NCBI GenBank assembly: GCA_014529385.2
Contig: CM043948.1
Location: forward strand, 22,965,451 to 23,029,450
Source: Adiantum capillus-veneris
Lineage: Eukaryota > Streptophyta > Polypodiopsida > Polypodiales > Pteridaceae
Reading direction: 5' to 3'
Length of the DNA stretch: 64,000 bases
The notes beneath the pieces were generated by a model. That model was not told where the DNA came from, ran no database searches, and saw only the letters and a program-made list of their open reading frames with translations. The first letter of the stretch is position 1; each line of letters opens with the position of its first letter. Both the position numbers and the translations under genes were made by a program. Shown here one piece after another: positions 1 through 13,900 of the stretch.

Positions 1-11
1 GTGGTTACTGC

Positions 12-1847
12 ATGACACATACAAGGCGATCATTAGAGCGTCAAAGCGCACTACTGAGCCCCCAGAAGTACTACCACAGACGACGCCAACCTTTGGTACC
101 CAATAGAAGTATATTAACACCATCACCCATTCCTACACATATAGCTCCCTCCATTCCTTCAACCGATTCTACATCCTCCTCCAGGTCACCTTCTCCAGTA
201 AGGTTCTCCCCCATTTTGTTACAGCAAGCTAGTGAGCAACAGGCTCAGGAGCAAGAGGCCATGGAGGAGCTCACTAGTGTTCTGGCCAAGGTGAACATCA
301 AGTTCCCTACCTTCAAGGGTCTCTCCACAGAGGATGCTGATGACCATGCTCGGAGGTTTGTTTCTCTTTGCAGAGGTCGTGGCCTCAATAGAGAAGACGC
401 CTACCTTGTGCTCTTTCCGTCCACCTTGGATGGTCTTGCAGATAAATGGTACAGTCAGTTTGCTGAAAACCACTTTGCTACTTGGACTATGTTAAGACAG
501 CAGTTCTGTGAAGCTTTCCGACCAGGGGATTATCAAGAAAAGATTCTAGATGAGTTGGCCAACCTGTTGCTCCAACCCAAGGAGACATTTGGCGAGCTCA
601 TGACCAGAACAAAGTCCCTGGTCGCCAAGCTGCCTCAGCAACCAGGAGAATTTATGGTGAAGAAGTGGGTAGAGAAGGCTCTGCCTAAGACTTCTCAACA
701 AAAGCTCAGAGAAAGTCTCCGTCCTGAAGCCAATCTGGAGGACTTTGTTGCTGCTGCTACTAGAATAGAGGGAGCTAGGAAGCTGTTCACCGACTCTCCT
801 CAGGTAGAAACTGCCCCTGTACTCGTGGACAGTCCATCAGACCCCTTGACTTCTTTACGTAGGGAACTGGAAGCCCTAAGGTTACAGCGGGCCCTTCGGG
901 AAGAGAGATCCTTCTCTCTTAGACAGGAGAAGCCCCCACATCAAGAGGCTTATGATCAACTTAAAAGAGAGCTAGAAGAGCTCAGGTCTCAGCAGGAGAC
1001 TAAGGCTATGGTATGGTGTAGCTCATGTCGATCTCCAGGGCTTCCTTCTCAGGACTGCCCGCTTCGAGCTTACTGCCATTTCTGCGAGAAGCCTGGCCAT
1101 GATGACAAAGAGTGCTATTATCTGAAGGGAATGCGAAAACTACAACAGAGCCTCGCCCCCAACCTTCAACAAGGGTTGACACCTACATCCATCACCCTAT
1201 GGTCATCAACACCCTATGCCACCTCTGCTGACAACACCTCCTATGCAAGGTATGCACAACAACTTCGCATCTCCCAATTTTTATCATGCTAATGCTCCCT
1301 CAACCCCTCAGAGCTTCTACACGTCACCCTCAAACTCCATGCAACAACCACCTCGTCCGCCGTTCCGTCCCTCCACTCGGCCCATTTATGCTACAGATGT
1401 GGAGAGTATGGGTATTATTAGAGCAAATGCCCTCTGCCAGAAGGCTCTCCTCCGTGCCAACTTTGCCCTGAGGCTCAGGATCACGACACTAAGGATTGTC
1501 CAAAACAACGCGCCTCTACCTCTGCGAGCCCAAGTCAGAGCCAACCTGAATTCACCTTTCCCAAGATCAATTTGATAGAAGTTAGTACCAACCTCAAGCC
1601 ACCACTTTCTGCCCATATGATTGCCTCTCAAGACAAGTTGCAGCTGGTAGAGGAGCCAGCTGGTGTCCTCACAGGAGCTCAGAGGGCAGCCCTCGGCCTC
1701 AATCTTCCAGCAGGTACAGCCCTTTCCTCCCCAATGCCTACACCTCCTCCAGTAGCTGACATGCCATCCCCTAGTGCTAAGAAAGGATCTTTTACTATGC
1801 TCTCCGATATTGATGGGGCTTTCTTAGAAGCAGTTGATGACTTGTAA
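12..1847 (+). pseudogene. Ty3/gypsy-type gag, frameshifted remnant
   Basis: The first frame (12-1292, 426 codons) has a basic, Ser/Pro-rich N-terminus and then a retrotransposon gag domain at about residues 95-255, recognisable from FPTFKG, ADKWYSQF, WTMLRQQF and the 'L..L.Q...E....' helices. A Glu/Arg-rich coiled coil follows at about 280-335, then a CCHC zinc knuckle (CHFCEKPGHDDKEC, CX2CX4HX4C) near residue 355. Coding similarity continues past the stop in other frames. At 1389-1431 a second knuckle-like CX2C is followed by Tyr where His is expected and by an in-frame stop. A third Cys/His cluster lies near 1458-1500. The frame at 1572-1847 looks like the gag C-terminus. No protease, RT or integrase follows, so this is a truncated, decayed element. 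The gag assignment is firm and the subfamily is not resolved. Confidence 0.8.
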
Positions 1848-2159
1848 AAGATCAAGGAAATTGAGAAGACACTGATCCCAAGAGAAAAACCTACATCAGA
1901 GATTATATTGAAGCATACCTTTCAGCAAGTGTCATTGTATGACATGCTTCGACTTGATGCAAATTTTCGAAGTGACACCCTTGCCATTATTCAATCTCTG
2001 TACCTTGGTGCAGGGTCTAGTGGCGGGCACCTCCCAGTGCAGCCCTCCGAATTCTACATGATATCTTATCCTGAAGCTTCACTTACTGATTACAGGAGTC
2101 CGCGTCTAACCGTTTCTATTATGAGCCCCTACCCTCACCCTCGAGCTAATCCCTCAACC
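1848..2159 (+). other. Degenerate tail of the gag element
   Basis: A reading frame runs from about 1908 into the C-rich array with no family motif that I recognise. It may be leftover gag-pol leader. Nothing else is supported here. Confidence 0.3.
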
Positions 2160-2762
2160 TCCCCTCCCCCTCTCCCCCTCGCCTTCGCCCCTACCCTCGC
2201 CCTCGCCCTCTCCCCCCTTCCCCCCCTCGCCCCTAGCCCCTAGTCCCTGGTCCCTAGTCCCTAGCCCCTAGCCTCTAGTCCCTTGCCCCTAGTCCCTAGC
2301 CCGTAGCCCCTGGCCCCTCGTCCCTAGTCCCTAGCCCCTCGTCCATGGTCCCTAGCCCCTAGCCCCTAGCCCCTAGCTCCTAGTCCCTCGCCCCTAGCCC
2401 CTCGCCCCTAGTCCCTAGCCTCTAGTCCCTAGCCCCTAGCCCCTAGTGCCTAGCCCCTCGCCGCTAGCCCGTAGCCCCTGGTCCCTAGTCCGTCGCCCCT
2501 CGCCCCCAGTCCCTAGTCTCTATCCCCTCGCCCCTAGTCCTTAGCCTCTAGTCCCTAGCCCCTAGCCCCTAGCCCCTCGCCCCTAGTCCCTAGCCTCTAG
2601 TCCCTAGCCCCTAGCCCCTAGTCCCTAGCCCCTAGCCCCTCGCCCCTAGCCCCTAGCGTCTAGTCCCTCGCCCCTTGCCCCTAGCCTCTAGTCCCTCGCC
2701 CCTAGCCCCTAGCCTCTAGTCCCTTGCCCCTAGCCCCTCGCCCCTTGCCCCTGCCCACCCCT
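2160..2762. repeat. 7-bp tandem array, unit CCCTAGY
   Basis: About 600 bp of degenerate heptamers, mostly CCCTAGC and CCCTAGT with variants such as CCCTCGC. The 7-base register holds over long stretches, for example 2230-2760. The first ~70 bp is a less regular CCCCTCGCC-type run. The unit length equals that of the plant telomere repeat CCCTAAA, but the sequence differs at the last positions. Confidence 0.85.
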
Positions 2763-3331
2763 GCCCTATCTAATAAACCCAGCCTCAGCAACAACCGCTT
2801 CTGCCTCAGCAGATGATTTCTCTTGGCGGACTAGGGACCAAAGCTACTTCAACCTAAAGACTGAATCTAACCAAGTAACCTTACCCGACTCAAGATTCAG
2901 CGATTGGAAACCAAAGCTGGTGTTAGCCTAAGTCTACAACGCGCGTCAAAATGACGGTAAGTTTCCTTGCAACTTCGCAAGGGCTGCATTGCGACGGACT
3001 CTACTTCAAATTCGGCTTTCAAAGAAGTCTCCGCACGGGCCAACGCAGCAGGTGGCTCCGCGCACATCGGGTTACCTTTTGGGGAATGCTCAAGTATGGG
3101 GAATTCTAGTTGGGTATTCAAAGCATACATTTTTCAGCCTTCTGCCAAAAACCCAAAAATACACACTTATTCTCAAAATTACAAAAACAAAGCATGCTAC
3201 CTACTTGCGTTCGGGTACAGTTTTCACGCACTTTGCACTATATGCACCCCTTAGACCTTTGGCCCATGCATAGCCAAGCTCTCTTTTCCCTTCGTTCGAC
3301 GAGGACGTCGAACTTTCTTCAACCGGGGGCG

Positions 3332-3339
3332 TATATAAG
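3332..3339 (+). promoter_or_regulatory. TATA box of the candidate LTR
   Basis: TATATAAG lies about 420 bp upstream of the LTR right end, in an otherwise GC-rich stretch. This would be the U3 core promoter, with the R-U5 leader downstream. Confidence 0.5.
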
Positions 3340-3565
3340 GGGTATGAGCCTCCCGAAAACGGCCACGGGAGAGGACCCCCCACCTAGACACGCTAGCCTC
3401 ACTCCACGCACTCGTGCACCGTGGGGGCTCCGCGCAAGGTTCCCCAGGGCACGCTATGACCCTCCGTGAGCGCGGGGGAGCCTGAGGCTACGTGGGGCTA
3501 GGGACCCGGAACGCAAGACCCGCGAAACACACCACGGCCGTCGACCCATGGAACGCAACTCGCCT

Positions 3566-3712
3566 GAGCCGGTCCCGTCCGAGCCGGGCCCCTTTGAAGG
3601 CAACTCCGCCCGAGCCGGTCCCGTCCGAGCCGGGCCTCTTTGAAGACAAACGCACCTTGACCTGAGCCGGTCCCTTCCGAGCCGGGCCCTTTTCTCCGCA
3701 AACGCGCCCACC
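3566..3712 (+). repeat. Three 46-52 bp subrepeats in the LTR leader
   Basis: Three units start at 3566, 3612 and 3664. Each carries GAGCCGGTCCCGTCCGAGCC or a close variant, followed by GGGCC and TTTGAAG-like sequence. They lie between the TATA box and the primer binding site, so they would be in the transcribed leader. Confidence 0.75.
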
Positions 3713-3754
3713 ACGCTTCTCCACATGACGGCCCAAACTCCGGGTCGTCACACT

Positions 3755-3766
3755 TGGTATCAGAGC
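3755..3766 (+). other. Primer binding site, initiator tRNA-Met type
   Basis: TGGTATCAGAGC is the usual plant LTR-retrotransposon site complementary to the 3' end of initiator tRNA-Met. It fixes the orientation (+) and the right edge of the preceding LTR. Confidence 0.85.
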
Positions 3767-3890
3767 TCCAGGCCCCCGTTCCAGAGCTCCAAGCCCCGTC
3801 CCCGTGACGCGCCCAACCCCGTGACTACGCTACTCTCAGACGTCTAGGAATGGCTAGGAAGTATCTCTTCAAGGAGCCAATAGCTATGAA

Positions 3891-4154
3891 ATGGCTGGAA
3901 TGCCTTCGAGCACATCTGATACAAGCTTTATGCCGATTGCAGCTTTGGCATCTGCCTTAGCATCAACTCCTCCTCAACAACAGAGATTGATGTTGGGCGA
4001 GAAGCTGTATCCACTTGTAGATCATTTAGAACAGGAGCACGCAGGAAAAGTTACCGGCATGTTACTGGAGATGGATCAGCCAGAAGTTTTACATTTAATT
4101 GAATCTCCTGAGGCGCTGAACTTGATTCTTCCATCTTTAGAACCCGCAAAGTAG
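3891..4154 (+). pseudogene. Poly(A)-binding protein MLLE (PABC) domain fragment
   Basis: The 87-codon frame contains the C-terminal MLLE domain of cytoplasmic poly(A)-binding protein. Visible hallmarks are PIAALASALASTPP, the helix LGEKLYPLVDHLE, the signature TGMLLEMDQ and EVLHLIESPEAL. In intact PABPs this domain binds PAM2 peptides of translation and decay factors. Here the four RRMs and the linker are missing, and homology stops right after SPEAL, replaced by ten unrelated codons and a stop. The fragment starts about 125 bp after the primer binding site of the upstream LTR and lies in the same direction. It is a captured host-gene piece or a pseudogene scrap. Whether it is expressed cannot be told. 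Confidence 0.8.
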
Positions 4155-4159
4155 GTATT

Positions 4160-4661
4160 AGAAACAAGAAACGGGATCATCTTCAGTAGCCTCAAGCTCC
4201 CTTTGCAACCCAAAAATTCTCGTCAAGGAGTCTGCGTTTCATTCTACTTCGTGAACCCTTCATGCTCTTCCTCAACAACTACGACTGGCCTCTGCAACTC
4301 CTTCAAGAGCCTCTCATATGCCTCCTTTAGAGCGACTACACTTCATTGGTTTTCAACTTGAGAAGTGCCAAGAATTTGCTGCAACTCTTCACACTCTACT
4401 TGGAACTTCTTTAAATTCTTTGTCATCATCTCTGCATAAGAATCCGCCATCCTGTGTTGTGACCGAGCAAAGAAACCTCCTTCTCCAAAGTTGAATTCTC
4501 TTGCCAGCTGCAATCATTTCTTGCATGGGTGGGCCAAGCACCTGCTTCAAGAAAGATGTACATGCAGTACCGATTGGTTTTATTTCACATTTTTTCAGTA
4601 TCTCCTAGTTTTTCAATATTTCCTCTCACCGAGACGGTGAGCGGTCTTGTGGCCGGCAACC
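4160..4661 (+). other. Internal tail of a TGTAGC-family LTR element
   Basis: The last ~110 bp, including TCACCGAGACGGTGAGCGG and a GGTACTGCAT-like block read on the minus strand, are also found beside the LTR copy at 41639-42186 and in part at 38241-38807. This marks internal sequence before the 3' LTR. The minus strand at about 4210-4450 reads as a charged helical peptide (MADSYAEMM...) broken by stops, so a decayed coding piece is possible but unrecognised. Confidence 0.5.
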
Positions 4662-5228
4662 TGTAGCAGGCTATAGTGTCACTTTCACAGGACACTCAGT
4701 TAGTACGGTTGGTCTGGCCTGGTTGACACTAGTCGGACTCTGGACGGACTCTGTGGGCTTGGCTGGGCAGTGACACGTGGCAGGATACGGACGGTTGTCT
4801 AGTGGACATCGTGGCCAGGTCACCACCACCACTCACTTTGGAGATTGGCTTAGGTGGCTGACATTTATGAGCCGTTGGGTCATTATCATCATCGGCTTCA
4901 TTTTTGGTCCAGCATGGTCGTCGAGAGCAGCGAGTCTTGCACAGAGCATTGCTTCACCATCCCTGCACATCCGAGCCTCGACACCCCCATTTGTACGTGT
5001 GAGTCCTAGGCTGGAGCTGAGTGTGCTGCCACGCCAGAGTCTGTACATGGTTCTTTGAGCTAGTCGAGTCCACCAATTTTGGTCCACTGTTGTGTCTCTG
5101 CTGTTATCCATTGTTTCTGTGTTTCATTCTGTTTGAGAGAGTTTCCATTTGTTTGAGTGAGATTGTCACGCACATTGCACTGAGGGGCACCCACACTGTA
5201 GAGAGCACGACACATTATCCACGCTACA
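4662..5228 (+). repeat. LTR of TGTAGC family, copy 1 (567 bp)
   Basis: Begins TGTAGCAGGC and ends CACGCTACA. The same sequence occurs in reverse at 24413-25230, 38241-38807 and 41639-42186. It carries conserved blocks such as CTGGCGTGGCAGCACAC (read in reverse) and GTGAGATTGTCACGCACA. Internal sequence is present only on its left, so this is a 3' LTR of a + strand element. Its right edge abuts LINE-A ORF1 sequence. Confidence 0.8.
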
Positions 5229-6110
5229 CGCTCTAATCTCCGGCATTACTTCCTGCATATGAGCGATCTGCGAGAGGGTGAGATCATCCGCGAGAAAGAT
5301 GCCAGTCTCTTTAAGAGTTGGTCTTTTCTTCAAGGACTTCTTCGCTTCCATGGAGGGAAAAGGGAGAATGAGTGCTCTTTCTTTTGAGGTTTCCCCACTG
5401 CTTCCATTTTTCTTTATGTTGCCCACTCTCTATGCTCTTGTGTGCGTCGGCTCATGAACCCCCATCAAGGCTATGAGTTCTTTTACCTCTTCGTCCACAT
5501 TGCCTTTGTCTTTAAGACCGCAAATTCTCACATGTAAAGCGCGCACCGTCTTCTTTGCTCCTCCTCTAGTGTCTGATTAATGATAGTGGGTGTGGACGTG
5601 GGCGTTATCTCCTTGCCTTTTCCTTTCTTGGCCACCTTGATCCATTTCTTGGCTTCATCCGCCTTCTGTTGAGTTTTGGTAAGAACATCCACCCAGGAAG
5701 TCGTCATTTCTTTGTGTTGCTCTTCTCCCTCTTTGATGGCCCGTACTTGCTCCTTGATCGTGTTGGTTTCTTCGATTACTGAGGGTTACAGTTCTCCCTC
5801 TTCCAATGTGTTTCTTGATCGTGCTTCGGCGAGATCTTTCTTGAGTGACGCAATCTCTTCATGTTGAGTCGTCACTCGGTCTTCCAGCGTATTTATCTTG
5901 CTCTCTTGGATCAGCACGCGTCCTTCGAGCATGTTTATTATGCCCAAGAGATTGCGGTTCATCTTGGTAATGGTCTCCGTCATTTCCTCTTTGCACTTTC
6001 GAATGGCATCCTCTAAGGTTCGGCTTTATCGTTCAACTTCCTCATACTTGATTGCCGTCCGAAAAAGAGCCACTAAGCGCACGTGTGCATCCACATTAGC
6101 AGCGGGTGTG
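5229..6110 (-). pseudogene. LINE-A ORF1 fragment
   Basis: Read on the minus strand, a coiled-coil segment (5786-5983, MTETITKMNRN... with heptads) is followed by a charged linker and an L1-like ORF1 C-terminal domain ending near 5230. The domain shows KKRPTLKETGIFLADDLTLS and the HMQEVMPEIR block. L1-type ORF1 proteins are trimeric RNA-binding chaperones. Matching domains occur at 24298-26150 and 26700-27180. Stops and frameshifts break the frame. The 3' end is cut by the LTR at 4662-5228. About 65 bp of GC-rich sequence separates it from the next (GA)n tract. Confidence 0.75.
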
Positions 6111-6172
6111 GTAGCTGGGCGAGTGGGGGAACGCGGGGAGGTATGTCAAAGGAGAGGCAGCGATAGAGTACG

Positions 6173-7895
<1,723 letters not shown>

Positions 7896-7915
7896 ATTGA
7901 GAGATTTTTGTTCAG

Positions 7916-10900
7916 TCCTTGCCCTTGGAGAAAGAACTTGATGTAGCTGTAGCAGCACTTTCAAAACTTGCCAGTCATCAACTTGGTCGCGCAGCCTTTG
8001 CAACAGTTGCCATATCAATAAGAAAAAATCAATTAGAAGCCCAGGAGGAGACTGCACCAACCGACTCTATGGACGCAGATGAGATTACTCATCAATCGGT
8101 GGGACTTCGATCGTTGGTTCCGTTTTGCAGACGTCTCCTTGCTGGATTGTCAGAAAGTGCAGATGTTCTTCTCGTTTTACATATTCTGCAACATTTTGCA
8201 CTAGCAGCAATTCAACTTTCTGCAGCTGGAAGGAGGTATGTGTGGGGAGATTGAACAGTTGTTGACAGAGGTCAAATTCATCCAATTGATGTGTTCTATT
8301 TTGCAGCGTTTGTGGTCTTGGTGCTTTGCATTTACTGTTTGAGATGGACAAAAAGGAGACCAAGGAGACACTTAGCTCAGTTATGGCTTTGTTGAGAAGC
8401 TGGGTGGATAGTGATGTTAATGTTGAAGAGTCACTTGATGGAAAAAGACTTGCATCAGTGAAGGTAGCATAGAAGTACTTTGTTTACATTGAGACAAGTT
8501 TTTACTTTCTATAGGGGGAATTTTGTGTGAAACCGCTTTCCCCTTTCAATACCCTGTATTTTCAAAACGTAGTTGCTAGGAAAAGTTTCCTGAAGTGTTC
8601 TCAGGAAGGAAACTGTTTTCTCTTTAATTAAAGGACGTTCAGCGACTTGTTTGATAATGGGAGAGGATTTTTGCAGGCTCTCAATTATGTTACTTCCATG
8701 TTGCGTATACTTGACAATCTACCACCACTAGTGAATCTGGAAAACAAGGTCAAACAGGTGGTTGATGGGCTCCTTTCATTGCAGCCAATGACAGAGGAAG
8801 GTTCAATTTGTCATGCAGATGCTACAGGGTGGAGGCTTCTTCCACAGCTGCTCTTTGAGTTTGATGAGACAGAGACTGTATGGGACCCTGGCTGTGTGCC
8901 AGAGACTGATGGCATTTTTGATGATACTCTGAAGGATACGTTTACCTGGGAATGTGCAGGTGACATGTCTGATAAATTGTCGACAGGTTTACCAGGGAAG
9001 AGAAAGGCTGTCAACACGCTTGAGGCAGGAATCAAAAAGCATGGTGTGGACACTGGTGCAAATGGCCCATTGGCGGATGTGGCTTCAAGTGTTAGTGGAG
9101 GTCTTACAGGACGAACTGGGAGCTTGTCATCTGTAGCTGCCTCTTCTAGAAGGGATACATTTAGACAGCGTAAACCGAACACCAGCAGGCCACCTTCGAT
9201 GCATGTTGATGATTATGTTGCTAGAGAGAGAGGTAATGAAATGAGTACATGTCTTAGTGGTGGTATAAGTCAGCGCAGTGCATTAGGGGGTGGTAGGCCA
9301 CCATCCATACATGTTGATGAATTTATGGCGAGACAACGAGACAGACATCTAGTTGTTGGGGCACCTACAACTACTGAAGGTCAACCTCCGCTTGTCCCAC
9401 AAACACAGATACAAGTTGAGACAGTTAAATTGGAAACAGCCTCCATGTCTGCAAAGGTGAGTCGCCCCATAATGCCTGAGGAAGATCTGCAAGATGTGGA
9501 CATTGAGGTAGGAGTGCCTGACACAGATGATTTAATGTCTCTTCCTTCTGGGAGTGATTTTGTTCCTGATTCAGAGAGGAGTGCTCTTCTATCTGCAAAC
9601 CTAGGTAAAGCAAGCATGGAAGTACATCTTTCTTCAACCTCCGTGACAGTAAGCATTGAACCTGGTAGGCAGAATACTGCACAAGACACTTTTTCAGCAG
9701 CAGATGACATGAAAAAATTAACTCTGCCCCAGCATGGAGGTCCCTTATCCATGCGTCCTATGCCGTATGGTGACATTGGAGAAGCAAATTTGGCAAGGAA
9801 GAATCCAATGGATTCTTCATCTTCAGCATCCCTAAACTTAGAAGTCCAAATGCAGCAAGGAGTGGAGGTGGCTCCAACAGTGGGGGTTTCATTACGGGTC
9901 CAAGAATCAGGGAACACAAGTTTCTCAACTCCTGTTTCTCATGTTGGTGAGCAAGGATCAATATTTCCTAACAGTACTGGAGGCTTGAATGTAGTTCAAC
10001 AGAGGAATCAATTGCAGTTTAATGCAGCTCCTCCTCTGCCACCTCCTTTACCACCACCTCCACCTATTCCTGCAGGAGTAATACCAGAAAAATTTGAAGT
10101 TTCCTCGGGTAGGTAGAGAGTTGTTTGTTGATGTAGCTATACTATCTATAATTTTTACTGAAATGAAAAGGCTTATTTTATATAGGAGGTTCCAAGCTTC
10201 CGCCTCTTCTTCCATCGAGTGCTTCACTGTTGACAACAGTAACACCACCTCCGCCACCACTACCTCGACCATCTGGTTCATGGCAACCTGCTGATCCCAA
10301 TTTAGGACGTATAGATCAAGTACATGCAACGCCAATCAGCACTATTACATATGGGATGGGCCCTATGGGGCATCAACATATTCCTCAAATGGGGACCGCA
10401 ATAGGTTTCTCACAGGCACCTCTACCACCTTGGCCACCTTTAATTAGTGAGGAAACTGGATCTGTAGGAAGTGCAAGAGTAGCACCGCCGCTCCCTCCAA
10501 CGCCCCCTCCATTTTCTACCAGTCAGCAGGTCCCTGTAGTGGCGAGTGGTGCTATACTTAGTGCTCCTGGAACATTTCAAATTGGAAGATTACCTTCTGA
10601 AAGCACTCCAACGTACACAAGTCATCCTACTGTGGAATCCCCGTCTATGGAAAGAAAGTTTTCAACATTTTCACCTCAAATCGGACAGGCTTTACATCAT
10701 CCTTCAGTTGTGCTTCCTACCTTTCAGCCACCTCTTCCTCCAGGGAGGCCAAACATCTCTCAAGTTCCTCCTGTCTCGGGCACTCCAATTCTGCAGCATT
10801 ACCATCCAGCTGCATCGCAGCATAGTATGCATTCTATACCAACCTTTCAGTTTTCAGTGCAGACACCAACTGCTATGCCACTGCCACAGTCATTCCTGCA

Positions 10901-13900
10901 ACCAATGCATCCAACACCTCCACAACAGATTTCAAATGGATCCCAGCAACAAGAGCCTGGAAATTTACTTCAACAAATTCTAGCTTCTCCTGAGGCGATT
11001 CAGGTGCTTTAACCTTCCCTTGGCTCTTAAAAATAGTACTTTGAACCTGTTGTGTCTTAATTTGGGGTACCTCCTCACTACTGGGATCTTATGCAGGATC
11101 TATTAAAGGATCAAAATAAGCTGCAGAGTTTATTAGAGCAGCATCCAAAACTCATTTCCTTACTTCAGGTTTCATTTATGGCTGTGCCACCCTTCTTTGA
11201 AATGACCCCTTTTTCTTCATAAATGTTTGTGTTATCCTAAAATTGATTTCTAAACCCCTCTTGCAAATGTAAATGTATAAATCTCTTGAAATGAAAAATC
11301 CCCTCTTGCTGCACTCCCCTCCCCCCCCCGCGTGCCGCCCCCAGGTTAGTTGTTATAACGATTGTGTAAGAAATTGGTATAAACTTTGACATGGTTTCTC
11401 TCCATTTGCTCTATGAGCATGGATGAAATTAATGGGAATCCACTGAAGTTGGTTATTGAAATTACATTTCTAATTGAGGACACTATAAAGTCAGACTTGT
11501 TGCAAAAGTTTGTGCGCAAGAGAACATCAAGTTGAAGAAATTTTTCTCTTGAGTTTCGTATGAAAACACTCTATATAGTATTTTTGTGATAAGAACTTAA
11601 AATATTTCAAATTTACGTTAGTGGACACCAAAATTACGTTTCTAAATGAAATGCCCATGAGGAAGTGCACATAACACAGCCTCATGCTTCTAGCCAAAAA
11701 GGGTATGAAAAGAAAGCATGCACTTTGAAGTAAACATTGTATGTTTCGAAGCAACTGTGCCTCATGGTTGGTAGGAAAGATATATGCATACTTAGCTACA
11801 TATGGTTTTTAGAATAGTCCCATTGGGAGCACCCACTATGTCAACAAGTCAGCGCGTGATGTACTGCTATTATTCCTGTATGTTGATACATGTTTTTTTT
11901 TTTTCCGAGAAAAAGATCTTTCTATTAGTTACTGAAACTGCCCATGGGTCTACAATCACCTCTGCTAGAGACGGCTACAACAAACAAAGGGGGGATACTC
12001 TCCCAATGAAAAAAAACATATGTACAATGAGGCTAAATCAAGAGATGGGAGGAGGGAAAAGCCACACAGGTGGGCGGTAGTGCCATCTGAGCACACCCTT
12101 GACCATGGTGAAGAAAGGCCTAGGTCGCCAGAGTCGAAGGAAAGCCTCTCTACACTCTTGCATGCGGTCGTAGCTGCCTTGGAGTCTCTCGAACTGTCCT
12201 CTGAGAGTGTGGATCAACTCTAGTCAAAGATCTTGAACAGTCTCTGCTTGTGGTACAGGGCGAGCCTCAAAGATGTGGAAGCAGCGGGCCCGCCAGATGA
12301 ACAAGAGTGTTGGGCCGCATATGAGCTCCCAACACTCCTCTCTCTCACTGGAACAAAGTGACTTGCCGTGGTTGTCCGGAGTCTCACAACCTCTCTCAAA
12401 AAGCTGACAAGAACTCAGTTGTGAGACCCTCCTCCTGCTAATGAGGTGTTGCAGCAAGAGGAGCCTCTCTTGGTGCTGCCTCTCTTCGTGCTTCCAGTAT
12501 GTGACGTCCCAGTCAAACAGTGTACTGAAAGAAAGGACACTTGGATGGTCGATTGAGGAGAAAGGGTCCCTCCAAAACCACTCTCCAGGATCCCATTGCA
12601 CTCGTGCCAATGGACAGCACTCCCAAGTCCACAGCCTCCAGTGGCCAGTCTCAAGAGCTGCAGGGTCGGGATCTATGACACAAGTCCTCCCACAGCTGAC
12701 CAAGTCCTCCCACAGATACCCTGTAGCTCGAAAAACAGGGAGGGTACAGTCTCTGAGCAAGCCCGAACTGAGATGAGAACCTCCAGCCGCGTGAAGGCCC
12801 CTACCCATCTGGGTGCTGTTGACTCCAGAGAGGTGACCCACTTAACAGGTATTGCCTCTGTGATGTCTTGACACATGCTCTGTACCCTCTCATGCCCTGT
12901 AGCTGGATGCTCTAAAGCTTCTTTGACAAACCTAAAAATTGTAGCCAATCACCTAAAGTGCCTGCTGGACCCTCTGCCATGGGACCCTAAGAAACATGAA
13001 GCCTACTATCAACCAAGTGGCCTCTCTGAGTGCTAACCATGGGGTTCCAAACCAGGGGCTGTCTCAGACGCTCCTCCATGCAAGTAGGCTGATGCTACTC
13101 CAGGCCTCTCCGTAGTTGCTCCTAGGAATGGAAAAGACTCACAGCGGAACGGTCCTCGAGTCTCCTGCTCAGGCCAACTGTGCGCATCTTTGTGAAAATC
13201 CATTTGGTCGAAGGTCGCCAGGGGCCTCTAGCCTGAGGTACTCTGGCACTAAGCTGCTGCAACAAAAACTCTTGCCAGGGCTCGTCAGTTGGAAGTAATC
13301 CTCTGACAACAAACTTCCCAAGAAGGGCTCTACTCTGCTGTGCTGGGTCTATGATCCCCAATCCTTCTTGAGAACAAGGAAGAGTGGTGACCTACCAGGC
13401 CACTTTGGCCCGGGCTATCTGAGTGTCACGCCCTGACCAAAGGAAGTTCCTAATTAGCCTCTCTACCTGGCTGATGCATGAACTCGAAAAGATCCAACAA
13501 GAAGTGATGTACCACATAGTAGCCAACAACACCTAGTTAGCCACTACAGCTCTGCCTGCCAGAGAAAGTCGTGCGGAACTCCAATGTAACAACTTTCTTC
13601 TGATGGATAGGAGGAGGGCAGCAATCTGCTGCTCAGGAGACAAGTCCAAGCCAACCTGACAGCCCAAGTATCGAACTGCAGTCCCTGGGGGAATCCATCT
13701 GAAGCCCTCACCTGGCAGCCAATCAGGGGTAGGAGCACTACCAACCGAGAAAGCCACTGTCTTTCTCCAGTTGATCCGTACGCCTAATGCACAACAAAAG
13801 GTCTCAAGAGCCTGCTCACACCTGTGAAGGTTGGCCTCTTGGCCCTCCTAGTACAACGCTATGTCGTCTGTAAACTCAGCATTCACTAGGTCTTCTCCCC

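Larger units (their letters stand above)
2921..3752 (+). repeat. Candidate 5' LTR of a gypsy-type element
   Basis: The right edge ends in CA at 3751-3752, two bases before a canonical initiator-Met primer binding site, as expected for a 5' LTR. The terminal stretch GGGTCGTCACA resembles many plant gypsy LTR ends. Inside are a TATA box and a GC-rich leader with three subrepeats. The left edge is a guess, placed at TGTTAGCC (2921). No second LTR copy was found in the window, so the length is uncertain. Confidence 0.5.

Noticed and set aside
2160-2762. Interstitial telomere array
   Set aside because: The unit is CCCTAGC/T, not CCCTAAA, and it is interior to a retroelement-like region. Only the period agrees.
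3454-3751. Minus-strand Gly/Arg-rich ORFs
   Set aside because: They overlap the LTR leader subrepeats and are products of GC-rich composition.
4662-5228. Protein-coding gene from the 93-codon ORF at 4777
   Set aside because: It lies fully within an LTR found in four copies, and the frame is not kept in the others.
9381-9961. Minus-strand ORFs across VIR exon 3
   Set aside because: Antisense shadows of a well supported coding exon.
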